This document shows positions 11,835 through 22,369 of a stretch of DNA of 60,000 nucleotides, one piece after another. The translations under genes and the position numbers were made by a program. Under the pieces are notes generated by a model. It saw nothing but the letters and a program-made list of their open reading frames with translations. It was not told the DNA's origin and searched no databases. The DNA lies in contig NC_081411.1 in the NCBI RefSeq assembly GCF_030272615.1, forward strand, positions 37,516,640 through 37,576,639, in the 5' to 3' direction. Origin of the DNA: Cryptomeria japonica. Taxonomy: Eukaryota > Streptophyta > Pinopsida > Cupressales > Cupressaceae. How positions within the stretch are numbered: position 1 is the first letter of the stretch; the number at the start of each line of letters is the position of its first letter.

Positions 11835-12067
11835 TAATTAAATAAATATTTTATTTATTTAATTATCTAATCCCAATTCTTCTATTAATTAAATAAATCC
11901 TTATTTATTTAATTAATTCATTTATCCTCTTCTAGCCTTATTTCTCATTTAAATAAATACATTTATTTATTTAAATTATCCTTTCCTAAATTAAATAAAT
12001 ATTTTTATTTATTTAATTGATCCTACTTCTTCTATTAATTAAATAAATCTTTATTTATTTAATTAAT
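11835..12067. repeat. five tandem AT-rich palindromes in the LTR upstream region
   Basis: Near-perfect inverted repeats with arms of the type ATTAAATAAAT/ATTTATTTAAT and loops of 2-6 bases lie at 11835-11865, 11884-11917, 11947-11976, 11989-12018 and 12034-12067, separated by short C/T-rich spacers. The same set is present in the 3' LTR (about 28376-28608). They precede the candidate TATA box by about 160 bp. Confidence 0.85.
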
Positions 12068-12230
12068 TCATTAGCTTTTTCTACACATGACACATGTCAT
12101 TCATCTCTTAATTCCTACACTACCTACCTCTTTCATTATTTTATTATTTCCTTTACCTACCCTCTAATCCTAGCCGACCTCTCTTTTTACACCTCTCAAT
12201 CTTAACCCTCCATTTCATATTGTGTCTTCT

Positions 12231-12238
12231 ATTTAAGG
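12231..12238 (+). promoter_or_regulatory. candidate TATA box in the Tat LTR
   Basis: TATTTAAG occurs about 170 bp downstream of the palindrome cluster and 360 bp before the LTR end, a plausible U3/R position. The sequence GTCAAACCCTAATCACTCATG about 25 bp downstream would hold the start. The 3' LTR has the same motif at about 28772. Confidence 0.4.
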
Positions 12239-12596
12239 AGATGCTTTCTTCATTGTCAAACCCTAATCACTCATGCTAATGACTAATCTTGAAGGCTTGG
12301 CTACACTACAATCCTACTTGCAACCACATTCCGTTCTTTGTTGAGCTCTTGTGCATATAAAAATCTGAGAGCAAATATACCAAGCAAGATCAATGGAGAT
12401 AGGAAGAATGGAGATCAAAACCTTATTGGACATGTGATGGTATAATCTTTGTGATTTTGAGTTATTTGCATTGTCTTAGGTAATCTTCATATGTTATGGT
12501 GGATCTTTGTTGATTGTTAGGCTAGGGTTTTGTGGTTGGATTCATTTAGCCTTTCAATATTGTTATTATTGTTGTCCATTTTCACCATAAACATTT

Positions 12597-12613
12597 TGGC
12601 ATGCCCGGTGGGA
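12597..12613 (+). other. candidate primer binding site of the Tat element
   Basis: TGGCATGCCCGGTGGGA begins with the TGG complementary to a tRNA CCA end, three bases after the LTR. I could not match it to a specific tRNA from memory. Confidence 0.55.
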
Positions 12614-12706
12614 CTCTTGTTCCTTTGCATTTAACCTTTTTGTTGCAGATTTTGCATTTTTGAAGTTGCAAATCGGACATTTTTCGACGACATTTTAGGT
12701 TCTTCT

Positions 12707-12961
12707 GCGTCTGCAAGCGTTCGGATCGCGTCTCTGATTTTCAGAAGCGTCTGCGGTGTCTGGAATCGCGTCTGCATTTTTGCCAAATTTTATTTTGCAG
12801 GTTTCTGAAAGGGGCGTCTGTGTTTCCGAACCGCGTCTGTGCTGTTTCTGCCCGCGTCTGTGTCCGAGAGAGGCATCTGTGTATTTTGGCCGCATCTGTG
12901 CATCACAGAACCGTGTCTGTGTCATACAGACGCGTCTATGTCTGGTATAGCAGCGTCTATG
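12707..12961 (+). repeat. leader array 1: GCGTCTGTG motif at 20-bp period
   Basis: GCGTCTGTG and close variants start at 12728, 12747, 12768, 12814, 12833, 12854, 12873, 12892, 12913, 12932 and 12953, with weaker copies at 12707, 12717 and 12756. Spacings alternate 19 and 21 bases apart from one gap of 46. The 10-12 bases between motifs are not conserved, so this is a spaced motif array rather than a simple minisatellite. It starts 114 bases after the LTR. Confidence 0.9.
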
Positions 12962-13362
12962 TTTTACTGTTTCAGAATTTTAAATTTTTCTTTTGTTCAA
13001 TTTTTGGATTTCGTACTTAGGGTTTCAGATCTGGTTTATTTTCGGACTAACCCTTTCAGATCTAGCTAACTAAGTTTGTGCAGCTTGTTTTTGGAAGCAA
13101 AAAACATTTTTGTTGAAGGCCCCTTTTTCACAAAGTCTTTTGGGTTTTCTAAAATTTACCTAACTTGTGTGCTTGCAGGAAGGGGTGATTATTTGAAACA
13201 ACCCAAACTACTAACAAATTTTGTTGCAGGGCCTTGGCTAGGGTTTTTGAAATTTTGTTGTGTGCCTTGTTTTCATAGATTAGCAAACACTTCCATTGGT
13301 GCACTAAAATTGAATCATTGTCTTTCGTGTCTTGAGCAATAGGCTCTTTTTGTTTAATCTTT

Positions 13363-13860
13363 AGAGGGCCTGTCTTCCCGTGTGGTCATTAAGACTACTA
13401 GTGAGAAGAGAACGACCCAAGTGGTAGCAAAAGAAAAGCCATCTTCTTCCAAGCCACTATAAACAAATGTATTCATGGTGAAAACTATGAATAACGTGTG
13501 CTGATTAGTTCATACCGACACTATGTCTCCCCATAAACCCGTTTGATCAAATTTATTTGATCATTTGTAGGGCGTAACCCCTACCGGCTAGGAGCCTTCT
13601 GTATTTACAGAGCTGAAAGTGCCGCATGTATGGCCACATGAGCGGATGCCCTTACTAGCACCTTTTTGTTTTAGAAGCCCAAATCCTTCTAGTTGTTGAG
13701 GCAGGAGGTCGGACCTCTGGTAGCGGCCCACACACATACGGTTCTTAGTACAGATACAAAGTTTTCCATGGGGAGTTTTCATGGGGACTGATGCTTGGCT
13801 GACCTGAGAAGTGAGTGTCGAGGGTGGAGCTAGTGAGGTCAAGCATCTAAGTATCCGCTC
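13363..13860 (+). other. conserved leader block shared with the 9.8-kb element, with stem
   Basis: Segments such as TGAGAAGAGAACGACCCAAG and TTTTCCATGGGGAG through GGTCAAGCATCTA have clear counterparts in the leader of the minus-strand element (52890 down to 52380). Within it GATGCTTG (13790-13797) and CAAGCATC (13840-13847) form a perfect 8-bp inverted repeat, and ACCT/AGGT can extend it across a 4-nt bulge. The same two arms occur at the same spacing in the other element. A role as a packaging or dimerisation structure is inference. Confidence 0.7.
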
Positions 13861-14178
13861 TGAATAGCGTAGCCTCGGGGGTAAAACCCTATGTGGGATC
13901 AACAACTATTGTCTTGGCCAACCATAAGAATTGTGCTTGTCTTATGTTAAACACTCAAACATTCAAGACCAAACAACAAAACATTGTGTCTTTTGTGTCT
14001 TCAAGTGTATGCAAAACATTTTACATCAAACAACACACTTTTGGAGTCTAACCATTTGCAAACATTGAGTCCTCATCAACATTGTGTCCTCTTGTCACGA
14101 AAAACAATCAAACAGTTGGATTTGGTCACAACAAAACAACTTCACAGATTGGAAAAATTGCACGAAGTTTATAGAAAC

Positions 14179-14330
14179 GTGTCTATGTCTGTTTTAACCG
14201 CGTCTGGGTCATCTAAGCGCGTCTGTGAAGGGCATAATAGCGTCTGTGTTTTTATCAGTGTCTGTGTCTAACAGAGAAGCGTCTGTGTCTGGGAATCGCG
14301 TCTGTGAAGTATACAGAAGCGTCTGTGTCA
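14179..14330 (+). repeat. leader array 2: GCGTCTGTG motif at 20-bp period
   Basis: Eight copies of GCGTCTGTG or one-base variants start at 14179, 14200, 14219, 14240, 14258, 14279, 14298 and 14319 (spacings 21, 19, 21, 18, 21, 19, 21). Motif and phase are as in array 1, 1.2 kb upstream. Confidence 0.9.
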
Positions 14331-14339
14331 GGAATTAAA

Positions 14340-15573
14340 AATTTTTACAGTCCAGCAAACAAGAGAAATCAGTTTTGGCATACTTGAGCTTCCTAGGTTG
14401 TCTCTTCAGGTTTCATCTAGCATTCAACATGTTCTAAGGTCTCATACAGTCTCTCATTGCTTCACATCTCATTTTACATTCATACTTGTCTAAGCTTGAG
14501 TCAAAAAGGTCACTTGCTTGTCCTCACTATACTCTTTCAACACACTACATACAACTACACTTTGCTAAGTGGTCCCTCATCAAGGTTTCTTACCTTTGGG
14601 TCTCATTTGGTCTTACTTAGAGTCAAGGTCAGCTTACCTCATCAAGAGAAACAATCATCTCTTTGGAAGTCACACCTACTCTACTACTTACATACTTGGT
14701 CTTACACTTTGGACATTGCAAGTACACCTCAAGATTCATTTACACTCCATACAACTCTTGGTCGGGTGAACTCACAATAATAGTTCCCACTTTTTTGCCA
14801 CTTTTGACACTGAGATGTACATTTTTAAAATAATCTTCAACTTCCGAGAACTATAACTTTTAAACTATTAAAAATTTGAAGTTGATGTAAATTAGTGATT
14901 TCTAGAATTTTGTTTGTAGATTCTATATACATTTTTTTCAAAATTTTTTGAAAGATTTTTTTTAAAATTTTCCATCTCCCTCGAAAAGTAGTTTTTTACA
15001 ACAAACTACATTTTTTAAGAGTGATGTGCCTCCCGAAATGTATAACTTTTTTTCTATAAGTGATAAAAACTCAATTCTTTCGAATTTTGGTTTGTAACAT
15101 CAATATCCAGGGCTTGCATTTGGTTTTATAGCGATATGTTCAATATTTTTCATTTTATAAAGTTTTGAAGTCCGACTAGTCATAATTCAAACATAGGTTT
15201 ACGTTTGAACACATAACTTGTTCTATATAAATCGAAATTCAATTTTTTTTTTTTGTTAGAAAGAAGACATCAATACCAAGGGCATAGATATTTTTCAGAA
15301 TTTTTTAGAATTAGTTTCTTATTTTTCCCAATGCGTTGAACAGAGAAGTTCATGTTCGGTGAAAAACCAATTTTTAATAAAATTAAAAAATCAAGAACAT
15401 AATAAATTCAAAATATTACAAAATTATATTCGTTGGAAAGCTTGCTTCGAGTACTACCATCTAATATTTTTGGGTTATCAAGATTATTTCATTCGTGCAT
15501 TGAACCAGAGCTCCGAAGTCATTAATTCTTCAGAACTCTAAAAATTTTTGGGAGAAACTTCTAATTTTTGGGG
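14340..15573 (+). other. Tat leader between arrays and palindrome cluster, no gene seen
   Basis: The first part is C/T-rich and the second AT-rich. Only short frames occur, none with a recognisable domain. Long untranslated leaders are usual in Tat elements. Confidence 0.5.
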
Positions 15574-15781
15574 TTCGAACGAACACGAGTTCGATCGGAT
15601 TGGGTTCGCTCGAACCAAAAGGGGTTCGAGCGAACCCCCATTCGCTCGAACAACTGAGCTTGATTTTGGAATGCTCAATGTTCAAGCGAACCCACTCGAT
15701 GTTCGAGCGAACCCAACTGAACAGTTTGGTTCGCTCGGACTCCCGGGTGTAGTCCGAGCGAACATTTGTATTTTGCTCGAA
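15574..15781. repeat. cluster of TTCGNNCGAA palindromes just upstream of gag
   Basis: TTCGAGCGAA, its complement TTCGCTCGAA or one-base variants occur at 15574, 15590, 15605, 15625, 15641, 15681, 15702, 15730, 15753 and 15772. The copy at 15621-15638 extends to GGGGTTCGAGCGAACCCC, a perfect 8-bp stem. The cluster ends about 140 bases before the gag ATG. Confidence 0.85.
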
Positions 15782-15921
15782 CACTGGCAAATCCGAAATT
15801 CCCACTTTCGCCAAATTCCTTCGTTGGCAAAAGTGGGAACCAACTTTGTGAATTCACCCGGTCTTCCATACTCTTTTCATTTTTCATCTAGTCTCTCACA
15901 TCTTGGTCAAACACCTAGTTC

Positions 15922-18140
15922 ATGGTTGAAACCCGCCTTCAAAAATCTAGGAGAATAGTTAAAGAAGCTCAAGAATCTGCGAACATGAGTTCTTATGAGT
16001 ATGACAATGATTTATTTTTCAATCCTGAGCACACTACATTGCCCGACATGGAGGTTTATAGAAACAATCCAAATGTGGAAAACACAGACACTACAAACAA
16101 CAATGCTACACACAATGACAATGTGGACAACTTTTCAATACAATCAACAGACATAGAAGAATCCATAATGAATCCTCATTTCAATAGATTGGTTGAAGAG
16201 ATAATGAGAAGGGATAGACAGTACTTTTTACACATGATGGCACAAAGTGGAGCTAAAATACCTCATGACTTTGACATGTCTCAACTTATAGAAAATCGAC
16301 CCTTACAACAAACTCACTCCAATATGGATCAAAGGAGACCAAATAGTGGAGGAAATAGAGGACCAAATATGATGCCTGAGTCACCATTAGTTTTGCTTCA
16401 AAAACCAGAAATCCCACATACACAAGCTCAAACATATGATACTTACCTTCGAAGACCATTATGGAAGCCTTATGCAGATAGATATGCTCAATCACATGCT
16501 CAAGCTATGGATCAATCAAAACAAGTGGATACTCAAAGCCATCCTCAAAATTTGGACATAAGGAAACCTCATGTCAAATTTGGGGGCAACACAATGGAAA
16601 ATGAAATGCCTATTGAATATGGTATATATGCACAAAATAGATATGGGGTTCCTCAACATGAAGCTATGCCAAGTGCTCCCTATATGCCGCCTCAATATAG
16701 ACCCCCTCCATATGGACATGTCTATGATCAGTATCATCCATACATGCAACAAGCTCCTCCTCAAATGGGTGTTTCAAACACAGGGTGTGCTACAAGAAAT
16801 AGATCTCCTCCCAAGAGCAATTTGGAGCAACAAATTAGAGATCTACAAAAGAAAATGGAGGACATGAGTACACCAAAACCAACATACACTATGAGAGATA
16901 TATGTCCTTATCCCTTTGATAAGAGCATTCCAATGCCTCCATTTCCTGCACACTTTGTGACGCCAAAATTTGATAAATATAGAGGAAAGGGAGACCCCAA
17001 GGCACACATAGGACAATTTTTCACAGCTTGCATTGAGGTAGCGGCAGAAGAAACATATTTGATGAGGTTGTTCCCACAGAGCTTAGGCGATCAAGCTATG
17101 GAATGGTTTTCTCAATTACCTCCTAGTATTAAGTCATGGGGTGACTTAGCAGAAGCATTTATTTAGCATTTCTCTTACAATATAGAAACAGATGTCTCAG
17201 TCACTACCTTGTACAATACTAAACAAAAGGAAGGAGAATCTTTCGCAACATTTTTACAAAGATGGAGAAATTTAGCTAGCAGATGCTCTTGTGAAATCCC
17301 ATAGAAACAAATGGTAGAAATGTTCACTCAAAACGTTAACAAGGACATTGGATATGACCTAAGGAAAGCTTGTTTGTCCACTTTCAAAGATGTTATTGAA
17401 AAGGGCTTAGCAACAGAAAAGGTCTTAATTGAACAAGGAGTCATTAAGATATTCAAAGAAAACAAAGAGGACTTTAAAGGAAAAGACAAGCCAAGATTTT
17501 GGAATAAGAACAAGAACACAGTCAATGATAGTGTTGTTGATGCCAATACAGTAAGACCCAAGTTCATCTTTTCTGGATCAAGTTCTACAAACAATCAAGT
17601 GAATACTCAAACAACTTCTAGACCACAAAGGAAGTATACCCCATTGGGAGAACCACTTGAATCAGTCTTCAAAAAGCTAGTGGAAAACAAAGTGATCACA
17701 GTTCCAGATTTTCCTCCATATGAGCCAAAGGTCAAACCAAATTGGTGGAATGATGATGAGTATTGTGAATTTCATAAGAGCAAGGGTCACAAGACAGGTA
17801 ATTGTCATCGACTAAAGAGCATTGTGCAATATCTCATTGATAGAGGTGACATTGAGATTGAGGGACATTCATCCAATCAAGAACATGAGATGTTTAAGGA
17901 ACCATTCCCAAAGCATGACAAGGGAAAAGGCAAAGTCACAGATGATCAAGCCAACTACACTAGAGCACCTTACAATTATGACTCAACTATCAATCACATC
18001 TCTATGGACAATCATATCTCTACTATTACCATCAAGAACAAAAATCCCGAGAATCCTCCTCAGAGACCCAAGATTGTCCTAAGAGGTGTGGGATCTTCAT
18101 CCGAGTCTACCTCTGAATGTCATGTTACAACCCGTCGAGG
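15922..18140 (+). pseudogene. gag region of the Tat element
   Basis: The first 300 residues are Asn-, Gln- and Pro-rich. The retrotransposon capsid domain follows (about 16960-17450), with YRGKGDPKAHIGQF, then QAMEWFSQLP, and after the 17164 stop GESFATFLQRWRNLASRC, matching the Retrotrans_gag pattern of plant gypsy elements. A CX2HX4GHX4C-type knuckle, YCEFHKSKGHKTGNCHRL, lies near 17761-17814, the variant knuckle typical of Tat and Athila Gag. The stops at 17164 and 17302 both fall inside the capsid domain and would abolish assembly. Confidence 0.9.
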
Positions 18141-18399
18141 TAAGATTACGTTGCCAGGTGCTTCAACTAAAAACACTGCTTCTTCATCAACCAAACTTGA
18201 GTATGACCTTGTAGAACAGTTAGGGAAGACACCCACGCTCATCTCCATCCTTGAGCTCTTACGCATATCTCCTGCTCATAAAGCTATTCTTGATAAAATC
18301 TTGAGAAACACTGTCGTTCCTACTGATCTGAACGTGGACCAGTTTCAAGCCATGGTGGGATACCTTTCCATTCCACATTCCCTTACATTCACAGAAGCC

Positions 18400-18870
18400 G
18401 ATGACGCCTCCGTAAGACAGCCACATAATGCACCTTTACATGTTGAAGCCTTCATTCACAAACATCGAATAAAGCAAGTCCTGATAGATGGAGGAGCAGG
18501 TCTAAACATTTGTACATTGAGCACCATTAAACAATTGGGATATTTTGATAAAGCTGTGAATTCTACAAATCAAATCACCATCAAGGCATATGATGATGAA
18601 GAGCGCTCATCCAAGGGCACAGTCACCTTACCTTTAAGAATTGGGCCAGTCACAAAGGATGTGGTTTGTCAAGTCCTAGATCTAGATCTCACATACAACA
18701 TATTGCTAGGACATCCTTGGATTCATGAAATGAGGGCAGTCCCATCAACATATCATCAATGCATTAAGTTTCCTCATAATGGAGTCGAGGTAACAGTTAA
18801 CGGTGATCCTAATCCGTTCATATATTGCAATAACTTGAGATCACATACTGAGACTATCATTCCCAGTAAT
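18400..18870 (+). pseudogene. aspartic protease domain of the Tat element
   Basis: The active-site loop is LIDGGAGLNI (Asp codon at 18487), in the Asp-Gly-Gly form common in Tat and Athila instead of Asp-Ser/Thr-Gly. The second hallmark is YNILLGHPWIHEMRAVPS (about 18697-18750), the LLGRPWIH motif of this lineage. The enzyme would cut Gag-Pol into mature proteins. No stop falls inside this domain. Confidence 0.9.
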
Positions 18871-19176
18871 CGTGAGGCTGCTCCTTCTTCGGCATACATT
18901 GACCCTGAGTCATTGAAACCCTCGACATCAAAACAAGGTGAACTTAAAGGCAAATTTCAAGACAAAGGCATGGGAGAATACACCTTGAATCAGACCATGT
19001 TTTTACGGCAAGTCATGAGCTCTCCAAAAGAATATGGAAGGCCACATCCTAACAAGCAAATATCCATCATGATACTCAAATGGGATCCTACTACCTTTCA
19101 AAGATGGGGCGAACTAGAAGAGGAAAATTTATACAAAATGCTTTACAAAGACATTGAAGAGGACACACATGATTAG

Positions 19177-19350
19177 ATTAATATACCCTGTGAGAACTAT
19201 GGCAAAGGCTTCAAGATTCTACAAAGATTCGGGTATGATGGAAAAAGCCCTCTTGGGTTATGCAAAGAAGGCGTCATGGAGCCCTTACAACCTAAATTAA
19301 CTACAAAAAGGGAACGCTCAAAGGGACTTGGCTTTCTGACTTCCAAGATC
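19177..19350 (+). pseudogene. G-patch-like segment between protease and RT
   Basis: Directly after the 19174 stop the frame reads NYGKGFKILQRFGYDGKSPL and then GLGF, resembling the glycine-rich G-patch RNA-binding motif that Tat-lineage polyproteins carry after the protease. An acidic linker of about 280 residues follows before the reverse transcriptase. Confidence 0.6.
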
Positions 19351-20279
19351 CACACTAAAAGGATAGAAGAGGCATCACAAATCAAAATTGCCAAAATTCA
19401 ACAAGAAGATTACTATTCCACAGATTCCAACGAATGGGAATGGGGTTCAGACAAATCCTCCAGTGACTATGAGCTCACCGAGACATTCAAAGAGCCAGAT
19501 GAACCCACAGAAGAAGAGCAATTTTACAAAAAATTCAGAATTGGTCAAGAAACAACTCATAAGGATTCCCCACAGTCTTCGTTTCAAGGTCTTAGGTCGA
19601 AATCACATAGGATGAGGACACCTGTCCCGGAAGGTGCTACTAGTGATGACAATTTGGATTCGCTTGCGATCAAAACTAATGAGGAGAGTGCCATCGATGA
19701 CCTCGACGATTGCCTCGATATACCCGAATACAACCACATCTTCACTCTTAGCCCTGCAAACTCTGAAAACATTACAGGCCTTCCCCTTGCTCACCCCCAA
19801 CTCATTGACTGGGATTATGAAGGACCAACACAATTTGACACATTTCAAAATGATGAAGCTATTATTGACTATCTTGGCATTCGAGATGATCTTCCCCTTG
19901 GGGACCATAAAGCAAGATACATCATAGAACTCAACAACATGGCATATTTTGGTGAGGGTGTTGGACCTTCTAGTTACAAAAATGTGAAAATAAGAATAAA
20001 ACAAGGGTCTTATGGTGAAAACCACACCGTGGCGCTATCTGACTCCAAAAAAGTAAAAAGAAAGGACGTATCTGAGGGCGAAAACCTCTTTGAGGCACCC
20101 GAAGATGGAAGGCTCGACATTCTCCCAGCATCATATGAGAAAAAATCATCCATGTTGGTAGAGGAGACTATCAAGACAAATATTGGTACAAAAGAGGTTC
20201 CACACAACATATTCCTGGCTCAATCCTTGACAGAGTCCGAAAGGGGAAAATTCATAAGCTTCTTCAAAGAACGACAAAT

Positions 20280-21640
20280 CAACTTTGCATGGTCATACGC
20301 TGATATGCCTGGATTAGATCCGGATTTGGTAATGCATCATTTGACAATCAAACCGGGGGCAAAGCCAGTGAAACAGAAATTAAGGAAAATGCATCCACAA
20401 GTGGCATTACTAGTCAAAGCAGAGCTGGAGAAATTATTGGATGTCGGATTCATACGCCCAATTGATTATCCCGAATGGATCTCCAATTTAGTACCTGTCA
20501 GTAAACCAGATGGCAGCATTAGAATATGTACAGATTTCAGAGACATCAACAAAGCTTGTCCGAAAGATGACTTCCCATTACCAAATATCGACTTAATTGT
20601 TGATCTCACAGCAGGTCACGAAATGTTATCTTTAATGGATGGGTTCTCTGGTTATAATCAAATCAGGATTGCACCCGAGGATCAACATAAAACATCATTA
20701 ACTTGTCTGTGGGGAACTTTCTGTTGGAATGTCATGCCCTTTGGGCTGAAAAATGCAGGTGCTACATATCAAAGAGCAATGACCACTATCTTTCATGATC
20801 TCATGCACATAACTGTGGAAGATTATGTTGATGATCTCTTGGGAAAATCAATAGACAGAGATACACATTTGGACATACTTTCAGTCGTCTTTGATCGGTT
20901 GGGAAAATACAAGGTAAGATTAAACCCAAAGAAATGTGTCTTTGGAGTAACCTCTGGGAAGCTCCTAGGATTTATTGTGTCTAAAAGAGGAATCGAAGCT
21001 GATCCAGCAAAAGTCAATGCTATCTTGGACATGCCACCGCCCAGAAATATCAGTCAACTTTGATCCTTACAAGGGAGACTCCAGTCCATACGAAGATTCA
21101 TAGCACAACTTGCAGATAAGTGTAATCCTTTCCAGCACCTACTACATAAAAATATCAAGTTCAAATGGGATGAGAACTGTCAACAAGCTTTTCAGACGCT
21201 CAAAGATTATCTTTTGAATCCACCAGTTTTGATGCCACAAATTCCAGATCAGCCTTTGTTACTATACATATCAGCTACTCCAACAGCACTGGGGGCACTC
21301 CTAGCACAACAAATTGCTGACGGCAAGGAAAAAGCAGTATACTATATCAGTCGCACATTGGTGGGATATGAGCTAAACTACACACCAATTGAGTGTGCAT
21401 GTCTCGCTGTGGTCTTTGCTTCACAGAAATTACGACATTATATGCTCACTCATAAGACTAAGTTGATTGCAAGAATTGATCTATTAAAATATCTTCTCAA
21501 CAAAGCTACACTTACTGGGCGGCTGGCCAAGTGGGTAATGATTCTGAGTGAATTCGACATCGAGTATGTGGACAGAAAAACAATAAAAGGACAAGCAATC
21601 GTGGATCAATTAGCAGATGCCCCCATGATAGATGATGCTC
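20280..21640 (+). pseudogene. reverse transcriptase and RNase H domains of the Tat element
   Basis: The reverse transcriptase begins near WSYADMPGLDP. It shows PVSKPDGSIRICTDFRDINK, SLMDGFSGYNQI (first catalytic Asp), MPFGLKNAGATYQRAM and EDYVDDLL (catalytic YVDD, codons from 20824). The RNase H part follows (LLLYISATPTALGALLAQ, then ISRTLVGYELNYTPIE). It is recognisable, but its first catalytic Asp appears as the I-S of LYISAT rather than the usual Asp, as in other Tat elements where the first RNase H is degenerate. The TGA at 21061 falls between RT and RNase H, in place of an expected Arg. Confidence 0.92.
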
Positions 21641-21689
21641 CTCTAAATTCAAAATTTCCAGATGAAGCCATTTTAACAATATCACATGC

Positions 21690-22080
21690 AAAGCCATGGC
21701 AACTGTACTTTGACGGCTCATACACACAACATGGGGCAGGAGCTGGTATTCTCTTTATAACTCCTCAAGGCAATTCTATACCAAAATCATACTGCTTATC
21801 ATTTCCTTGCACTAACAATATAGCGGAATATGATGCATTAACAACTGGATTACGAATTGCAGTTCAGTGGAAGATCCAAGAACTCCGTGTTTTTGGGGAT
21901 TCTCAACTTGTCATCCGTCAAGCAACTGATGATTACCAAACAAAAGATGAAAAACTAATGCCTTACAAACAACTGGTAGATGATTTGAAACAGCACTTCA
22001 CAAAGATAGATTTTGAGCAGATACCAAGAGAGCAGAATCGTGCTGCAGATGCTATGGCTACAATTGCTTCACTAATCGAC
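21690..22080 (+). pseudogene. second, archaeal-type RNase H (aRNH) of the Tat element
   Basis: WQLYFDGSYTQHGAGAGILF carries the first catalytic Asp (codon 21712). NNIAEYDALTTGL supplies the Glu, RVFGDSQLVI the second Asp and REQNRAADAMA the last. All four acidic positions are kept. A dual RNase H with this intact plant/archaeal-type copy is an established mark of the Tat lineage. Confidence 0.9.
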
Positions 22081-22369
22081 CTGCCTCAAAATGAAACCTG
22101 CTATGAGTTCCTGGTAGACAACCTGCTGGTTCCTTCATATGAAATCACTCCTACTGAAATGATATGCGTTGTTGGTCCCGAATCCCAGTCATATGGTTCC
22201 ATATTCACATATCCTCACGACAATATTTTAACTCCCGATCTATCAAACAACCAACGCCGCACTTTCATTCGCCAATCCTCTCGATATGTCATTCTAGCTG
22301 ATATCCTATACCAACAAGGTCTAGATGGCACTCTTCTTAGATGTTTAGACAACGACGAAGCTCAGATTA

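Larger units (their letters stand above)
11810..12593 (+). repeat. 5' LTR of the Tat element
   Basis: It starts TGTAGACACCC and ends CATAAACA. It is 784 bp long, identical in length to the 3' LTR and different at about seven positions. The first 260 bp hold five AT-rich palindromes. Confidence 0.93.

Noticed and set aside
12756-13069. Cys/Val-rich frames in the Tat leader
   Set aside because: They are by-products of the repeated GCGTCTGTG motif read in several frames. No codon or motif evidence supports coding.
13588-13905. 105-codon minus-strand frame in the Tat leader
   Set aside because: It overlaps the conserved leader block, which keeps an RNA-like stem rather than a reading frame in the second element.
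12707-14330. CRISPR-like array (short repeats with variable spacers)
   Set aside because: The repeats are only 9 bases with 10-12-base spacers, they lie in a plant retrotransposon leader, and no cas genes are present.
15574-15781. Heat-shock element array
   Set aside because: The spacing between TTC and GAA is four bases rather than two, and the units do not continue in the nGAAn phase.
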